Shown: piece by piece, positions 54,653 through 63,911 of the stretch
How the letters are laid out: each line of letters opens with the position of its first letter
Numbering within the stretch: position 1 is the first letter of the stretch
Assembly: GCF_016865255.1 (NCBI RefSeq)
Contig: NZ_CP033381.1
Location: 3,720,001 to 3,784,000 of the forward strand
Reading direction: 5' to 3'
Origin: Methylomonas sp. LW13
GTDB lineage: Bacteria > Pseudomonadota > Gammaproteobacteria > Methylococcales > Methylomonadaceae
Length of the DNA stretch: 64,000 nucleotides
The notes under the pieces: generated by a model
Seen by the model: the letters and a program-made list of their open reading frames with translations, nothing else
The model's database searches: none
What the model was told of the DNA's origin: nothing
Program-made: the position numbers and the translations under genes

Positions 54653-55567
54653 ATGAAGTTTGTGTTGTTGTTAATGGGCCTATTGACCAGTTACAGCAGT
54701 GTGGCTGCGCCGCCGTTGTCTTTCAGCCAAGTGGCGCCTGGCATCTATCTGCATACCTCCGCGCACCATTGGCCGGATCGAGGTAATCACGGCGAGATTG
54801 CCAATATCGGCTTTATTGTTGGTGAGCGCTGCGTAGCGGTGATCGATAGCGGCGGCAGTCCACAGCAGGGTGCCGCGTTGCGAAATACCATCAAGCAAGT
54901 GACCACCAAACCGGTTTGCTATGTGATCAACACCCATGTGCATCCCGACCATATCTACGGCAATATCGCTTTCAAGGAACCGGGCGTCCAGTTTGTCGGC
55001 CATTATAAGCTGGCGCGAGCCATGGCCACGCGCGGCGACCATTATCTCGGTCGCGCAGCGGAATTGCTGGATATTCAAGTCAATCACGACAACATCATTC
55101 CACCCGATATAGAGGTGAATGACAGCATGACCCTGAACATCGGTAATCGTGAACTGCTGCTGACCGCCCATCCCAGTGCGCATACCGATAACGATTTAAG
55201 CGTCTACGACAAGACCACCGATACTATGTGGCTAGCGGATCTGTTGTTTTTAGAGCATATCCCGGTGATAGACGGCAGCATCAAAGGCTGGTTGTCTGAG
55301 ATGGAGCGCTTGGAGAAAAATCACTACAAACTGGTCGTCCCCGGTCACGGTCTTTTAGTTAAAGATTGGCCGGCAAGTCTGCAGCCGCAAAAAGCCTATT
55401 TGAACAGTCTGGCTACCGAAGTAAGGGCTATGATCAAACAGGGCAAAACCCTCGAGCAGGCTGTGAAAACCGTCGGCTTGCCTGCTAAAAAAAATTGGCA
55501 GCTATTTGAACAATTCCACCGCAAAAACGTGACCATCGCGTTTGCCGAGCTGGAATGGGAAGATTAA
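54653..55567 (+). CDS. Quinoprotein relay system zinc metallohydrolase (MBL fold)
   Basis: 304 residues. A signal peptide (1-18) exports the protein. The metallo-beta-lactamase motif NTHVHPDHIYGN gives three zinc ligands; AHPSAHTDNDLSVYD and KLVVPGHGLLV supply the others. It matches the hydrolase group found beside SoxYZ-like carriers in organisms with PQQ-dependent dehydrogenases. The exact reaction is unknown; sulfur-carrier hydrolysis is a guess from SoxB-like partnerships. It is followed 18 bases later by the SoxYZ-like gene. Confidence 0.85.
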   Translation: MKFVLLLMGLLTSYSSVAAPPLSFSQVAPGIYLHTSAHHWPDRGNHGEIANIGFIVGERCVAVIDSGGSPQQGAALRNTIKQVTTKPVCYVINTHVHPDHIYGNIAFKEPGVQFVGHYKLARAMATRGDHYLGRAAELLDIQVNHDNIIPPDIEVNDSMTLNIGNRELLLTAHPSAHTDNDLSVYDKTTDTMWLADLLFLEHIPVIDGSIKGWLSEMERLEKNHYKLVVPGHGLLVKDWPASLQPQKAYLNSLATEVRAMIKQGKTLEQAVKTVGLPAKKNWQLFEQFHRKNVTIAFAELEWED

Positions 55568-55585
55568 ACAAAGGAGATTAAAAGC

Positions 55586-56419
55586 ATGCACAAACCTTAT
55601 AACGCTATTTTTCTGCTGGCTTTAATGATTTTGCCGGCCATCGCGGTTGCCGAAGGTGACGACATTACTTGGAACACGGTTTTGAAAAGCCAGTTTTTCG
55701 CCGGTAAAAATATCGACGAATCCAATGCGGTTATCGAATTGGATGCCCCTTATCGGGCGGAAGATCCGGCGATTGTACCGGTTAAAGTCACCAGCAAATT
55801 TGCGCAAAGCAAAGATAAATACATCAAAAAAATCTGGCTGTTCGTCGATAAAAACCCCTTCCCGTTTGTCGGTGAATTCGAGTTCTTTCCAGAGAGCGGC
55901 AAAGCCGATTTGGCTCTGCGTGTACGGGTCAATACCTACAGCGATATTCGCGCGGTTGCCGAAACCAATGACGGCAAGTTCAGCATGACCAAAAAATTTG
56001 TCAAAGCCAGTGGCGGCTGCTCGGCACCGATTGGTGCGGATCTGGATGAAGCCATGAAGCGGCTGGGCAAAGTTAAGTTTCGGCTTGACGACGGCATTCA
56101 AAGCGGCCAACCGGCCTTGACGCAATTGATGATCAGCCACCCCAACCTGACGGGCATGCAGATGGATCAAATGACCCGATTCATCCGAAAATCGCACTTT
56201 ATCGATCAACTAAAAGTGACTTTTAACGACAAGCCCGTGCTTAACGCCAAAATCGATATTGCGATCAGCGCCGATCCTAATTTCCGCTTCTACTTTGTGC
56301 CGGATAAAGCCGGCGAGTTAAAAGCCGAATTTACCGATGTATCCTGTGAATCGCCCACCAGCCGAAACGTTTGCAATAAAGGCGGTAGCTACTCGCAAAG
56401 TTACACGGTAAGCCCTTAA
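55586..56419 (+). CDS. Quinoprotein dehydrogenase-associated SoxYZ-like carrier
   Basis: 277 residues. A signal peptide (1-23) is followed by a SoxY-like domain (about 25-155) ending in KASGGCSAP, where the cysteine corresponds to the SoxY carrier residue though the tail is GGC-SAP and not GGCGG. A SoxZ-like domain (about 165-277) follows, with IKKIWLF-type beta sandwich. SoxY carries thiosulfate-derived sulfur on its cysteine. The fusion is described with PQQ-dependent methanol dehydrogenases rather than thiosulfate oxidation. Confidence 0.87.
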   Translation: MHKPYNAIFLLALMILPAIAVAEGDDITWNTVLKSQFFAGKNIDESNAVIELDAPYRAEDPAIVPVKVTSKFAQSKDKYIKKIWLFVDKNPFPFVGEFEFFPESGKADLALRVRVNTYSDIRAVAETNDGKFSMTKKFVKASGGCSAPIGADLDEAMKRLGKVKFRLDDGIQSGQPALTQLMISHPNLTGMQMDQMTRFIRKSHFIDQLKVTFNDKPVLNAKIDIAISADPNFRFYFVPDKAGELKAEFTDVSCESPTSRNVCNKGGSYSQSYTVSP

Positions 56420-56757
56420 TGACCCGTTCGCCAATCAGAGGCATTTTGTTGGGATTGGGCATGCTGGTATTTGCCGGCGATGCGCTTGCGCTGCGCTGCG
56501 GACATAAACTGGTCCAGGTGGGTGATTATAAAGCCGAAGTCTTGGACAAATGCGGGGAACCGGATTCGGTCGAACAGCGCAGAGCAATCCGCGGCAGCCG
56601 CTTACGGCATCCCTACGGCGCCTTGGAGATAGATCAATTTGAAGAGGTACTCATCGAAGAATGGATTTACAACTTTGGGCCGCGCAAGTTTCAGCAGCTG
56701 CTGGAGTTTGAAGATGGGGAGTTGAAAAAAATCAGCAATTTGAGTTACGGATACTAA
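56419..56757 (+). CDS. DUF2845 exported protein
   Basis: 112 residues. An N-terminal signal (about 1-24, ending GDALA) precedes RCGHKLVQVGDYKAEVLDKCGEPDSVEQR, the DUF2845 pattern with two cysteines, then EEWIYNFGPRKFQQLLEFEDGELKKI. The start overlaps the SoxYZ-like stop (TAATG), so it is translated with it. DUF2845 proteins resemble small SmpA/OmlA-like beta sheets. Role in the relay module unknown. Confidence 0.85.
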   Translation: MTRSPIRGILLGLGMLVFAGDALALRCGHKLVQVGDYKAEVLDKCGEPDSVEQRRAIRGSRLRHPYGALEIDQFEEVLIEEWIYNFGPRKFQQLLEFEDGELKKISNLSYGY

Positions 56758-56788
56758 AGCGCAAGGTTTTCAGCCCTGACCCAACCTC

Positions 56789-56816
56789 AAAAAAAGCCCC
56801 CGCCGAGAAGGCGGGG
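56789..56816 (-). terminator. Terminator of the EAL-gene transcript
   Basis: CCCCGCC pairs with GGCGGGG around a GAGAA loop. On the minus strand the stem is followed by seven T residues. Confidence 0.85.
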
Positions 56817-56892
56817 TTAGCAGGATTGCCACAGGAGAGCACATTTCACCGGTTTTCGGTCAATCATCAAACTATCTTGCAGTCGTCGCACA

Positions 56893-57795
56893 CTACATAC
56901 CATGCTGGGCCGGCACACTGAAACTACCGAAATGCTGCGGTGCGCCAGGCATTAACGGATTCTCTTGCACGACCAGCTTTGGTTTTTGCCAGTGTCCGGC
57001 CGCAGCAGGCCGGCCCAGGAAATAACCTTGCAGCAATTTGCTGCCGGCATCCAAGGCAATATCCAGTTGCACCTCGTTTTCAATGCCTTCGATAATCGCT
57101 TGCGCGCCCAGGGCCTGGATGATTTCGATTAATTTCGGCAGCACCCGGCGAATCTTTGTATCGGTTTGCGCCTGATGGATGATGCTTAAATCCAGCTTCA
57201 CAAAGCTGGGCGATAAGCGCCACAAGCGGTCCAGATTGGAATGCCGGCTGCCGAAGTTATCGATAGCCACCTGGAAGCCGCGGTCGCGGTAATTGTCCAC
57301 CGCTTCCAGCAACTGTTGATCGGCTTCCACCGCGTTTTCCATGATCTCCAGCACCACCCTGGTGGTCGGCACCGAATGCAGATGCAAAATGTGCTCGAAC
57401 ACCTTGCCGTGCGTATTCACGCTAACCAGCAATTTGGGGTGCACGTTTAAAAACAGCAAGCCCTTGTCCGCCGGCAGATTCAGATAATTCAGCATGTGCA
57501 GGGTTCTAGCCACCCTATCCAGCTTCACCAATTTGCCTTGGTTATCCGCCCAACTAAACGCAAAATCCGGATCCACGGCTTCCAAGCCGGTGGAGGTGCG
57601 CAGCAAGGCTTCGTAGCCAAGCAATCCCTGGGATTTGCCGGCATCGAATATCGGTTGAAACTCGCTGCGCAATTTCAGGCCAATGAACCGGCTCAGTACT
57701 TCCTGTTGCTCGATTTCCAGTTTGAATTCGTCCAGATCGAGATACAAGGCCCGTTCCAGATCGTCACGGAGCAATTCGATGGTATTTTCCACCAT
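56893..57795 (-). CDS. EAL-domain protein, possibly weakened c-di-GMP phosphodiesterase
   Basis: 300 residues, one EAL domain (about 45-270). Seen residues: E62 (GYEALLR), N117, E150 (LEIMENA), D179, K200 (VKLDLS) and E236 (IIEGIENE). In the loop normally DDFG the second metal-binding aspartate is asparagine (D179-N180-FG), and the following loop (SRHSNL) lacks the usual TGYSSL. The change may reduce hydrolysis of c-di-GMP. The start has a strong ribosome site (GAGGAGG). It lies 28 bases after the sulfate-binding protein gene on the same strand. Confidence 0.85.
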   Translation of the reverse strand: MVENTIELLRDDLERALYLDLDEFKLEIEQQEVLSRFIGLKLRSEFQPIFDAGKSQGLLGYEALLRTSTGLEAVDPDFAFSWADNQGKLVKLDRVARTLHMLNYLNLPADKGLLFLNVHPKLLVSVNTHGKVFEHILHLHSVPTTRVVLEIMENAVEADQQLLEAVDNYRDRGFQVAIDNFGSRHSNLDRLWRLSPSFVKLDLSIIHQAQTDTKIRRVLPKLIEIIQALGAQAIIEGIENEVQLDIALDAGSKLLQGYFLGRPAAAGHWQKPKLVVQENPLMPGAPQHFGSFSVPAQHGM

Positions 57796-57823
57796 GGCTA
57801 CATCCTCCTCTGCCTAAACGTTC

Positions 57824-58822
57824 TTAGCGCCCGTAAATTTTGTCAAACACGCCGTTATCGTCGAAGTGTTCTTTTTGAATCAAGCCCCAGCCACCCAATT
57901 GACCTACGCTAACCAATTCCAAAGTCGGGAATTGTTTGGCGTATTTAGCTGCGATGTCTTTGTCGGTGGGCCGGTAGAAATTTTTGGCGATAATCTCTTG
58001 GGCTTCTTTGGTGTATAGATATTTCAGGTATTCGATCGCCAGATCCTGGTTACCATTCTTTTTCGCCACTGCTTCGATCACCGCGACCGGCGGTTCGGCC
58101 AGGATACTGAACGGCGGGGTGACGACTTCGAATTTATCGGCGCCGAATTCTTTGAGCACCAAATATGCTTCGTTTTCCCAGGTAATTAAAACATCGCCGA
58201 TTTCGCGTTCGGCAAAAGTAGTGGTGGAGCCGCGCGCACCGGAGTCGAGTACCGGCACGTTTTTAAACAGCTTCTCCACGAAAGCCTTGGCGGCGTCCTT
58301 GCTGCCGTTTTTCTTTTCCGCGAACGCCCAAGCCGCCAGGTAGTTGTAGCGGGCACCGCCGGAGGTTTTCGGGTTGGGGGTGACGACGGACACGCCGTCC
58401 TTAATTAAATCGTCCCAGTTTTTGATAGCTTTGGGATTGCCCTTGCGCACCAAGAATACGATAGTCGAGGTGTACGGCAGGCTGTTGTTGGGCAGTTTGC
58501 TTTGCCAATCTTTGGGTAACAGATTGGCTTTCTCGTGAATTTGATCGATGTCGCCGGACAGAGCCAAGGTCACCACGTCGGCTTCCAGGCCGTCGATCAC
58601 GGCGCGGGTTTGCTTGCCGCCGCCGCCGTGTGATTGCTGGACACTGACGTCTTCGCCGGTTTTGGTTTTCCAATATAGGGTAAACAGTTGGTTATATTCT
58701 TTATACAACTCGCGGGTCGGGTCGTAAGACACGTTCAGCAGGGTGCGTTCGGCCAGCGCATTGCCGCTGAGGGCCAGGGCGATGCCGAAGAGTAAGGGCT
58801 TGAAGGTATGGGTGAATCTCAT
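57824..58822 (-). CDS. Sulfate/thiosulfate-binding periplasmic protein
   Basis: 332 residues from the ATG at 58820-58822, behind AGGAG. A signal peptide (1-24) precedes [47 protein letters not shown] and [17 protein letters not shown], the pattern of the Sbp/CysP family. It binds sulfate for the CysTWA importer. The permease and ATPase genes are not adjacent, unlike many cys operons. The EAL gene follows 28 bases later. Confidence 0.92.
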   Translation of the reverse strand: MRFTHTFKPLLFGIALALSGNALAERTLLNVSYDPTRELYKEYNQLFTLYWKTKTGEDVSVQQSHGGGGKQTRAVIDGLEADVVTLALSGDIDQIHEKANLLPKDWQSKLPNNSLPYTSTIVFLVRKGNPKAIKNWDDLIKDGVSVVTPNPKTSGGARYNYLAAWAFAEKKNGSKDAAKAFVEKLFKNVPVLDSGARGSTTTFAEREIGDVLITWENEAYLVLKEFGADKFEVVTPPFSILAEPPVAVIEAVAKKNGNQDLAIEYLKYLYTKEAQEIIAKNFYRPTDKDIAAKYAKQFPTLELVSVGQLGGWGLIQKEHFDDNGVFDKIYGR

Positions 58823-59119
58823 GGGTACTCCTGAAAAAAAGTTATCGATCTGCTTGCGGCAAGCTGAATGTTGGTTGACCACGGGGCTTATGCTACGCAA
58901 AGCCGATAACCAACAAAAACGATATAATTAGAATTAAATATCTTATATTGCGATATTTAATTCCGGATACAGGCAACCCTGACGCATGGCCAGGTTCGCC
59001 GTAAACCAAGGTTTTCAGGAAAATTCCGGCAAAGCGGCGAGTAAGGCGTTCGCCGGCTTTGGTGCCATACCAGAACAAAAAAGCAGCGGGAAGCCCTAGC
59101 CTCCCGCCGATGAGCAAGG
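58823..59119. other. Intergenic, possible short palindrome
   Basis: Holds AT-rich imperfect palindromes around 58935-58962 (ATATCTTATATTGCGATAT) that could be operators for the sulfate-binding gene. A 76-codon frame at 58893-59123 starts at a TTG without ribosome site and is left out. Confidence 0.35.
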
Positions 59120-59848
59120 TCAAACCCCAGCTATCTTACGCCGCCCTACCGTCGCCAATCCGGCCAGCGCGCTGCCGAATAGCCATACAGCGCCGAGAAT
59201 AGGCACTTGCGAGACAGTGATGGTATTGCCCACCAAGGAAAAATTCAGGGTATCGGAGCTCAAGGTGAGCCGATAGTCGCCGTGATCGCGGGCGGCAAGC
59301 CCGGTTGGTAAGGTCAAGTTATCGTTAGTATTGATACCGGCGACAGCTTCACTGGTCGATAAGGTGTAATCGGCCACCAGATATAAATAATTACCGGCCT
59401 GCAAGGTTACGTTAAATGCCGGATCGCGCAAGAAAAGGGAACCGTCCGCCGAACCGTCGGTGTTAGTCAAAATCGGCTGATTGCTGCTATCGGGGCAGTG
59501 ATTGCCGTCGGAATCGTCGCAACGCGCCAACATATCGCCGGCATCCAGTAAGCCGTCATCGCGGTAGATATAAGTATCCGGATCCAGAAATGTAATTTCA
59601 CCGTCGTTGTTCAGGTCGATTTCCTGGTAACCGGCGGTGGATGTTTGCTTTTGCGTAGCCTCATAAGCCAACACATCGACTTTGAAAGTACCTCCACTCA
59701 GCATATTGATTTTCCAAGTATCGTAAGTAGTGCCGCCGCTTACTTTATAAATGGTGCCTGACACTTGCAGTGTATTTGCTTGGGCCTCGGCAAAGAGCGC
59801 ACACCCCGCCAATCCGGCGACACCGATTGATTTTATTAGTTTATTCAC
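59120..59848 (-). CDS. PEP-CTERM-type exported protein
   Basis: 242 residues from a GTG at 59846-59848, with AAGG upstream. A signal peptide (1-24) is followed by an acidic body with aspartate-rich stretches (DLNNDGEITFLDPD, DDSDGNHCPDSSN) that could bind calcium. The C-terminal signal is VPILGAVWLFGSALAGLATVGRRK, in which the usual VPLPxA has become VPILGA. It is probably an exosortase substrate at the cell surface. Confidence 0.78.
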   Translation of the reverse strand: MNKLIKSIGVAGLAGCALFAEAQANTLQVSGTIYKVSGGTTYDTWKINMLSGGTFKVDVLAYEATQKQTSTAGYQEIDLNNDGEITFLDPDTYIYRDDGLLDAGDMLARCDDSDGNHCPDSSNQPILTNTDGSADGSLFLRDPAFNVTLQAGNYLYLVADYTLSTSEAVAGINTNDNLTLPTGLAARDHGDYRLTLSSDTLNFSLVGNTITVSQVPILGAVWLFGSALAGLATVGRRKIAGV

Positions 59849-60374
59849 GATTACAACCTTTATGTTGATTGAAGTTAGAGCGCGTAGGGATCTTGATTTT
59901 AGGAGCCTCTAAAAATTCGCCGTTCCCACGTCTTTGAAAGCAGGTAGGCCGCGGCGTACTTAGTTTGCTAAGTCGCCTATAGAAACGAGTATGAATTATT
60001 GGAAGTCCTTCATCGTGTTAGCCGTTTCCACGCCTATGGCTAAGCACGGCGATCCCTATACAATATTCAGACCACAAAATATTTTTGTTTAAATACATAA
60101 AGATACGTAGATGACCAGTATTAATACGCGGTGAATTTTCCGTGAAATAACTTACGCACAAAGTTATTTGCCACAATTTATGCCCTTTGGGTATTTGCAT
60201 AGGCATGACGGATATTCTGGTTTAGCTGAAGCCGCTTTTTAACCCGGCCCTCAAATATCGTCGCTACCGCCAACGCGGGAATAGCGGAACCCGGTATTTT
60301 AAGGGTCTACTGAATAAGGCAAAGAGAGGGAGCGCAGCCGCTGATGAAAACTGCTTGGGCAGAGGTTCATTCAA
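59849..60374. other. 526-base intergenic stretch
   Basis: Between two minus-strand PEP-CTERM genes. It contains a small palindrome (ACTTAG-TTTG-CTAAGT near 59958-59973) and AT-rich stretches likely to hold the promoter of the 59120-59848 gene. No coding frame with a ribosome site. Confidence 0.4.
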
Positions 60375-61877
60375 TCAGAAAACTTCGGTATTACATCGTT
60401 TCCCGCGCACCAGCCAGCCAAACCCGCCGAGTACGGAAAGAAACAGGGAAAACGCCCCCGGCAAAGGCACAGGTGCCGATTGCAGCGGGCTCATATGCCA
60501 AGCCAACGCATAATCCCAACTGAACGGACTGGCTTCGCCGGATTTGACCCGCAATTCGTAGTCATGACCGGTGACCAATCTAAGCCACAGGTTCTCGCTG
60601 TTGTCGGCGCTGCTCGCCGAGAAAGCGGCGATATTTTGCGCCGTGGCGTCGAATAACTCCAGATTCAGATCGTATAAAGTGGTTGTTAGATTCAGATCGT
60701 TCGATACCCCAAGATTCCAAACCAAAGACGCCTGCAAATTCAAAGCCGTCGCGGCGGCGAATTTGTATGTCGCCAAACTATTACTAGCCAAGCCGCCGAA
60801 CGCCGTATCGACATCGAATCCAGCCAAGCCGATGCCGTTTGCAGCACCGCCATCTTCCAGGCTATCTTGTTCGCCACCGGCGATGATTTGGTAACTATGC
60901 AAAATATTCAGTTGGCCGGCACCGAATCTATCGTCCAGGCCGTTCAGTGTTTGATGCCCGCTGCTACGATAGTCGACGATGTTGTCCGTGGTTGAAGTAT
61001 TCTGCGTCGCTCTGTCGGCACCCGCCAGCAACGCAGCTTTAACGGTTTCGGCGCGTTCAGCGTTGTAAACGGTTCCCACGCCCTCGATATTAATCGATCC
61101 CTGCGATAAATTAGCCCCACCCTTATGGCCGGTCTCAACTAATAACGCGGCAGCAGCGGCTACTATGGGTGTGGCTCCGCTAGTGGTGGTTTGCGGCGCC
61201 ACTAAATCGGGGCGCGTCCGCCCCGATATATATAACGAGTCGACCGCATCGGATCCTCTATCCTGCCTACCGTCCGTGCGCCCTACCGCAATTGCATTGT
61301 AAGCGCTGCCCAACAGCGGCGAGTCGCTGAGGCTATTGTGCATACCAACCACTTGGATGAATTGGTTGCGCTGCACCTGTCGATCAACCAAACGCAGAAT
61401 CATCGCCGTTTCCGGCACGGTATCGCCTTTGCCGACCCAGCTATGGTTGGCAATCCGACTGGCGTTGAAGGGAGCCAAGGCCGTCGGACTAATCAGACTA
61501 TCGATCCAGGCGTTGGCATCATAACTGGCAATGTTGCCGATGCCGTTGGCAATGGAATCCTTACCGTAAAATCTGGCACCGACGCTGTCAGCATGTCCCG
61601 ATGGTGCGGTACTGGCTTTTTTTCCCGGAAAACTGAACGTCTTACCGGCGAATTGGGTGTTACGAATATTCGGCGCATAGATGGGGTAATCCGAGTGATC
61701 CCTCGATTCGACTAATGATGCTTCGGCGTGAACCACATTGACACCAGCGCCGGTCGGCGTGTTTGCACCTAATTGCGTGAGCAAGGCTTGATAGCCGATG
61801 TCGGCTTTGTAATCAGCGGCGGCAGCGGATGTGAAAAACAACATCGGAAACAGATAAAACCCAGGCTTTTTAGTCAT
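60375..61877 (-). CDS. Subtilase-like PEP-CTERM protein
   Basis: 500 residues from the ATG at 61875-61877; an upstream frame extension has no conserved residues. A signal peptide (1-21) precedes a subtilisin-like fold (about 35-340): histidine H95 in SGHADSVGARFYG, oxyanion segment RIANHSWVGKG, and serine S233 in RPDLVAPQTTTSGATPIVAAAAALL. The expected aspartate strand reads GVNVVHAEAS, with H50 or E52 in its place. The C-terminal VPLPGAFSLFLSVLGGFGWLVRGKR is a PEP-CTERM signal. Protease activity is therefore uncertain. Confidence 0.78.
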   Translation of the reverse strand: MTKKPGFYLFPMLFFTSAAAADYKADIGYQALLTQLGANTPTGAGVNVVHAEASLVESRDHSDYPIYAPNIRNTQFAGKTFSFPGKKASTAPSGHADSVGARFYGKDSIANGIGNIASYDANAWIDSLISPTALAPFNASRIANHSWVGKGDTVPETAMILRLVDRQVQRNQFIQVVGMHNSLSDSPLLGSAYNAIAVGRTDGRQDRGSDAVDSLYISGRTRPDLVAPQTTTSGATPIVAAAAALLVETGHKGGANLSQGSINIEGVGTVYNAERAETVKAALLAGADRATQNTSTTDNIVDYRSSGHQTLNGLDDRFGAGQLNILHSYQIIAGGEQDSLEDGGAANGIGLAGFDVDTAFGGLASNSLATYKFAAATALNLQASLVWNLGVSNDLNLTTTLYDLNLELFDATAQNIAAFSASSADNSENLWLRLVTGHDYELRVKSGEASPFSWDYALAWHMSPLQSAPVPLPGAFSLFLSVLGGFGWLVRGKRCNTEVF

Positions 61878-62242
61878 TGTTATCACCCTTTTAATCGCTT
61901 GAACTGCGGTCAACGCTATCCGGTCGCTCCGAAAATTACCGCGCAGCAAGCGGGATAAAACTGGCCATCCGACTCGTGGCGATACCGGAATGAGGCGCCA
62001 CACTGAGCGCATCTAACGTCCCAGCACTGGATATGCCGGTCAATCGCAACTATAGACCAGATACCAAGTCTTGCCGGATGCGCGTTGTTCGTTGATTTTG
62101 GTGATTACAGCATTCCGGAAGGGAAGGCTCTGAAAGCCCGGTGTAGATTATTCCTAACCGTGGAGTTTGCAGCGGCCGCATGAAGAATGGGACTCCCGCC
62201 TGCGCGGGAGCGACGATGTTTGACGGCCGAATTAATTAGCGA
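61878..62242. other. Intergenic stretch with REP-like hairpin
   Basis: No supported gene. It contains the inverted repeat at 62193-62210 and upstream sequence of the subtilase-like gene. Confidence 0.4.
62193..62210. repeat. REP-like palindrome
   Basis: CTCCCGC-CTGC-GCGGGAG forms a 7-bp perfect stem in a context (GACTCCCGCCTGCGCGGGAG) typical of interspersed palindromic repeats. It may also end the 62243-62644 transcript. Confidence 0.5.
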
Positions 62243-62644
62243 TTAATGAATGCGAATCAGATAGCCGTCGGTTTTTTCACAACCAGGTTTGCTGTGGGCG
62301 GTAATACTCAAGCGCGCAAATCCACCTTCTATAGGTCTATCCACTTTGCCCTTTATCTCCAAGCGGCCGCTAGGTTGTTGGGTGATTTGCAGTTGCTTTG
62401 AGGTGAAATGGTATTTGGTTTCGCCGGCACTCACGTTAACCACCACCGATGTCAGTGTGGTGTTCGCGGAAGCCATCAACGAAAACTCGCTGAACGATTG
62501 CAAATATTTATTGGTTGCCGGCTGAAACTCCGAAAACACCGGTTTATCGCAGTGCTGAGAACTCTGGCTGCTGCCGTAGGCATGTGCCGCAGTGCCGCTC
62601 AAACTCAACAAAGTGGCAGCAGCAATTTTTAATACCATGATCAT
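62243..62644 (-). CDS. Hypothetical periplasmic protein
   Basis: 133 residues. The signal peptide (1-22, ending AHA) is followed by a beta-rich domain with two cysteines (SSQHCDKP, KPGCEKTD) near its ends that could form a disulfide. The central part SVVVNVSAGETKYHFTSKQLQITQQPSG has alternating hydrophobic residues. The ATG follows GGAG. No family recognised; an immunoglobulin-like small periplasmic protein is possible. Confidence 0.6.
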   Translation of the reverse strand: MIMVLKIAAATLLSLSGTAAHAYGSSQSSQHCDKPVFSEFQPATNKYLQSFSEFSLMASANTTLTSVVVNVSAGETKYHFTSKQLQITQQPSGRLEIKGKVDRPIEGGFARLSITAHSKPGCEKTDGYLIRIH

Positions 62645-63089
62645 TATTTTCTCCGAGGCGTGGTTATAAGAATAGTTATACCCTTAGCTTACCAATAAAA
62701 CCGCACATTGCTGGCGTTCAATTCAATCAAGCAAACGCCAGTGCCCCCTTTACGGCTGGCAAGCTTATGCATACTCAATTATAAACCCGGCCCTATTTCA
62801 CACGGGTACACCGTTCAGACTGAGCGCGTCGAAGCCTTATGCCGAGCGTCCTTCGACACACTCAGCCCGAACAATATTTAAGGTCCGGGCCAATAAAAAG
62901 TGTGACGAAAAGCACACATATAGTTCTTATGAAAACAAATTAAGTTCTAATAAGAACCATAGTCTGATAAACTTTACCCACACTATCAATTGAAACGAAG
63001 CTTTCGAAACATAAGTTCGTTTTGATCCTGAAGTGCCGAGGCGCAAGCCGCTATCGATTTATTTTTTCTGGTTTACCGAGGCTAACATC
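62645..63089. other. Intergenic stretch with dispersed repeat
   Basis: No supported gene. The main content is the imperfect inverted repeat at 62811-62873. The 60 bases before the next gene are AT-rich and probably hold its promoter. Confidence 0.4.
62811..62873. repeat. Imperfect inverted repeat of a dispersed type
   Basis: The left arm (62811-62834, containing CTGAGCGCGTCGAAG) and right arm (62851-62873, containing CTTCGACACACTCAG) are inverted with 3-5 mismatches around a 16-base centre. Sequences of the form CTTCGACA-GCTCAG-CGAACGG occur as dispersed palindromes in many proteobacteria, so this is probably one copy of a repeat family. Confidence 0.55.
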
Positions 63090-63476
63090 ATGATTTCATG
63101 CAAAAAATTCATAACTTTTTCTATCGCAATCTCACTTATCAGCGCGCTGAGTTTTCCGGTCTCCGCGGCGACTTTTAGCCACGAAGAAGTAAGAGCCGCT
63201 CTGGAAAGCACCATTTCCAAAGTCAAAGCGTCCATCTCCGCAGTAGAAAACGGCGCAGACAAAGAAACCGTAGCCGAGCTGGTCAGCCATGCCAAGCAAC
63301 AGCAAAAAGACATCGAGAACAACGATCTCGAAGTCAAACGCCAGCATGCCGGCAAACGCCTGAATACCGCATGGAAAGCAGCCCGCGGCGGCGATTTGCA
63401 ATTGGCCGGCGAATCCTTGAAAGACGCTTTAAGTCGCTACGAGGAAATGCACACGCTTTATATTTCCAGCCATTAA
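63090..63476 (+). CDS. Hypothetical periplasmic helical protein
   Basis: 128 residues from the ATG at 63090, behind CGAGG. A signal peptide (about 1-26, ending VSAA) is followed by a nearly all-helical body (SHEEVRAALESTISKVKAS, VAELVSHAKQQQKDIENNDLEVKRQHAGKRL). It resembles small alpha-helical periplasmic proteins of the cytochrome-b562 or CpxP kind in size and shape, but has no clear heme ligands. No family recognised. Confidence 0.6.
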   Translation: MISCKKFITFSIAISLISALSFPVSAATFSHEEVRAALESTISKVKASISAVENGADKETVAELVSHAKQQQKDIENNDLEVKRQHAGKRLNTAWKAARGGDLQLAGESLKDALSRYEEMHTLYISSH

Positions 63477-63911
63477 GCCGCGTAAAACCGCCGGTTGAGC
63501 CACGCCTCAAAGGGCCGAGCGGCGCACAAAATCGGGGCGTTTTGTGTACAAATTGGACACAGGCTAGAGCATTGTAGGGCTAAAGCTGTATGTAAAGACT
63601 GCCATTTACGACCCGCATTGCGGATAACGCCGGCGCATTTGATGCGCGTGCGTCGGCCTTGGACCTATGGACCAAGCGTTTTCTTACCTCCGAAAAGAAA
63701 AACGTGACAGTTAACTTGTTCGCCAACTGGCGAAGCGGTGATGCGGGTCTTTTTTATATCGAATTAATGGCGCAAAAGTTGCTGATTTTTTTATGTCGAA
63801 CCAGGGTTCTCTATTCTCGCCTGGCTCGATGCGGCAAACGTCCGTGCACCAACCCAAGTCTTGCCGAAGCGTATCACTTGAACCTTGCATCCTAAACAGG
63901 AGATCGCAATC
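63477..63911. other. Intergenic stretch with two short inverted repeats
   Basis: A 7-bp hairpin CACAAAA/TTTTGTG lies at 63525-63546. The operator-like palindrome TTCGCCA-AC-TGGCGAA lies at 63719-63734, upstream of the truncated gene. Frames in this stretch have no ribosome sites. Confidence 0.4.

Noticed and set aside
58893-59123. 76-codon minus-strand frame overlapping the end of a PEP-CTERM gene
   Set aside because: TTG start, no ribosome site and arginine/glycine-rich composition; it looks like translated intergenic sequence.
59849-60374. c-di-GMP (GEMM-type) riboswitch upstream of a PEP-CTERM gene
   Set aside because: The conserved GEMM core segments are not present in the order needed.
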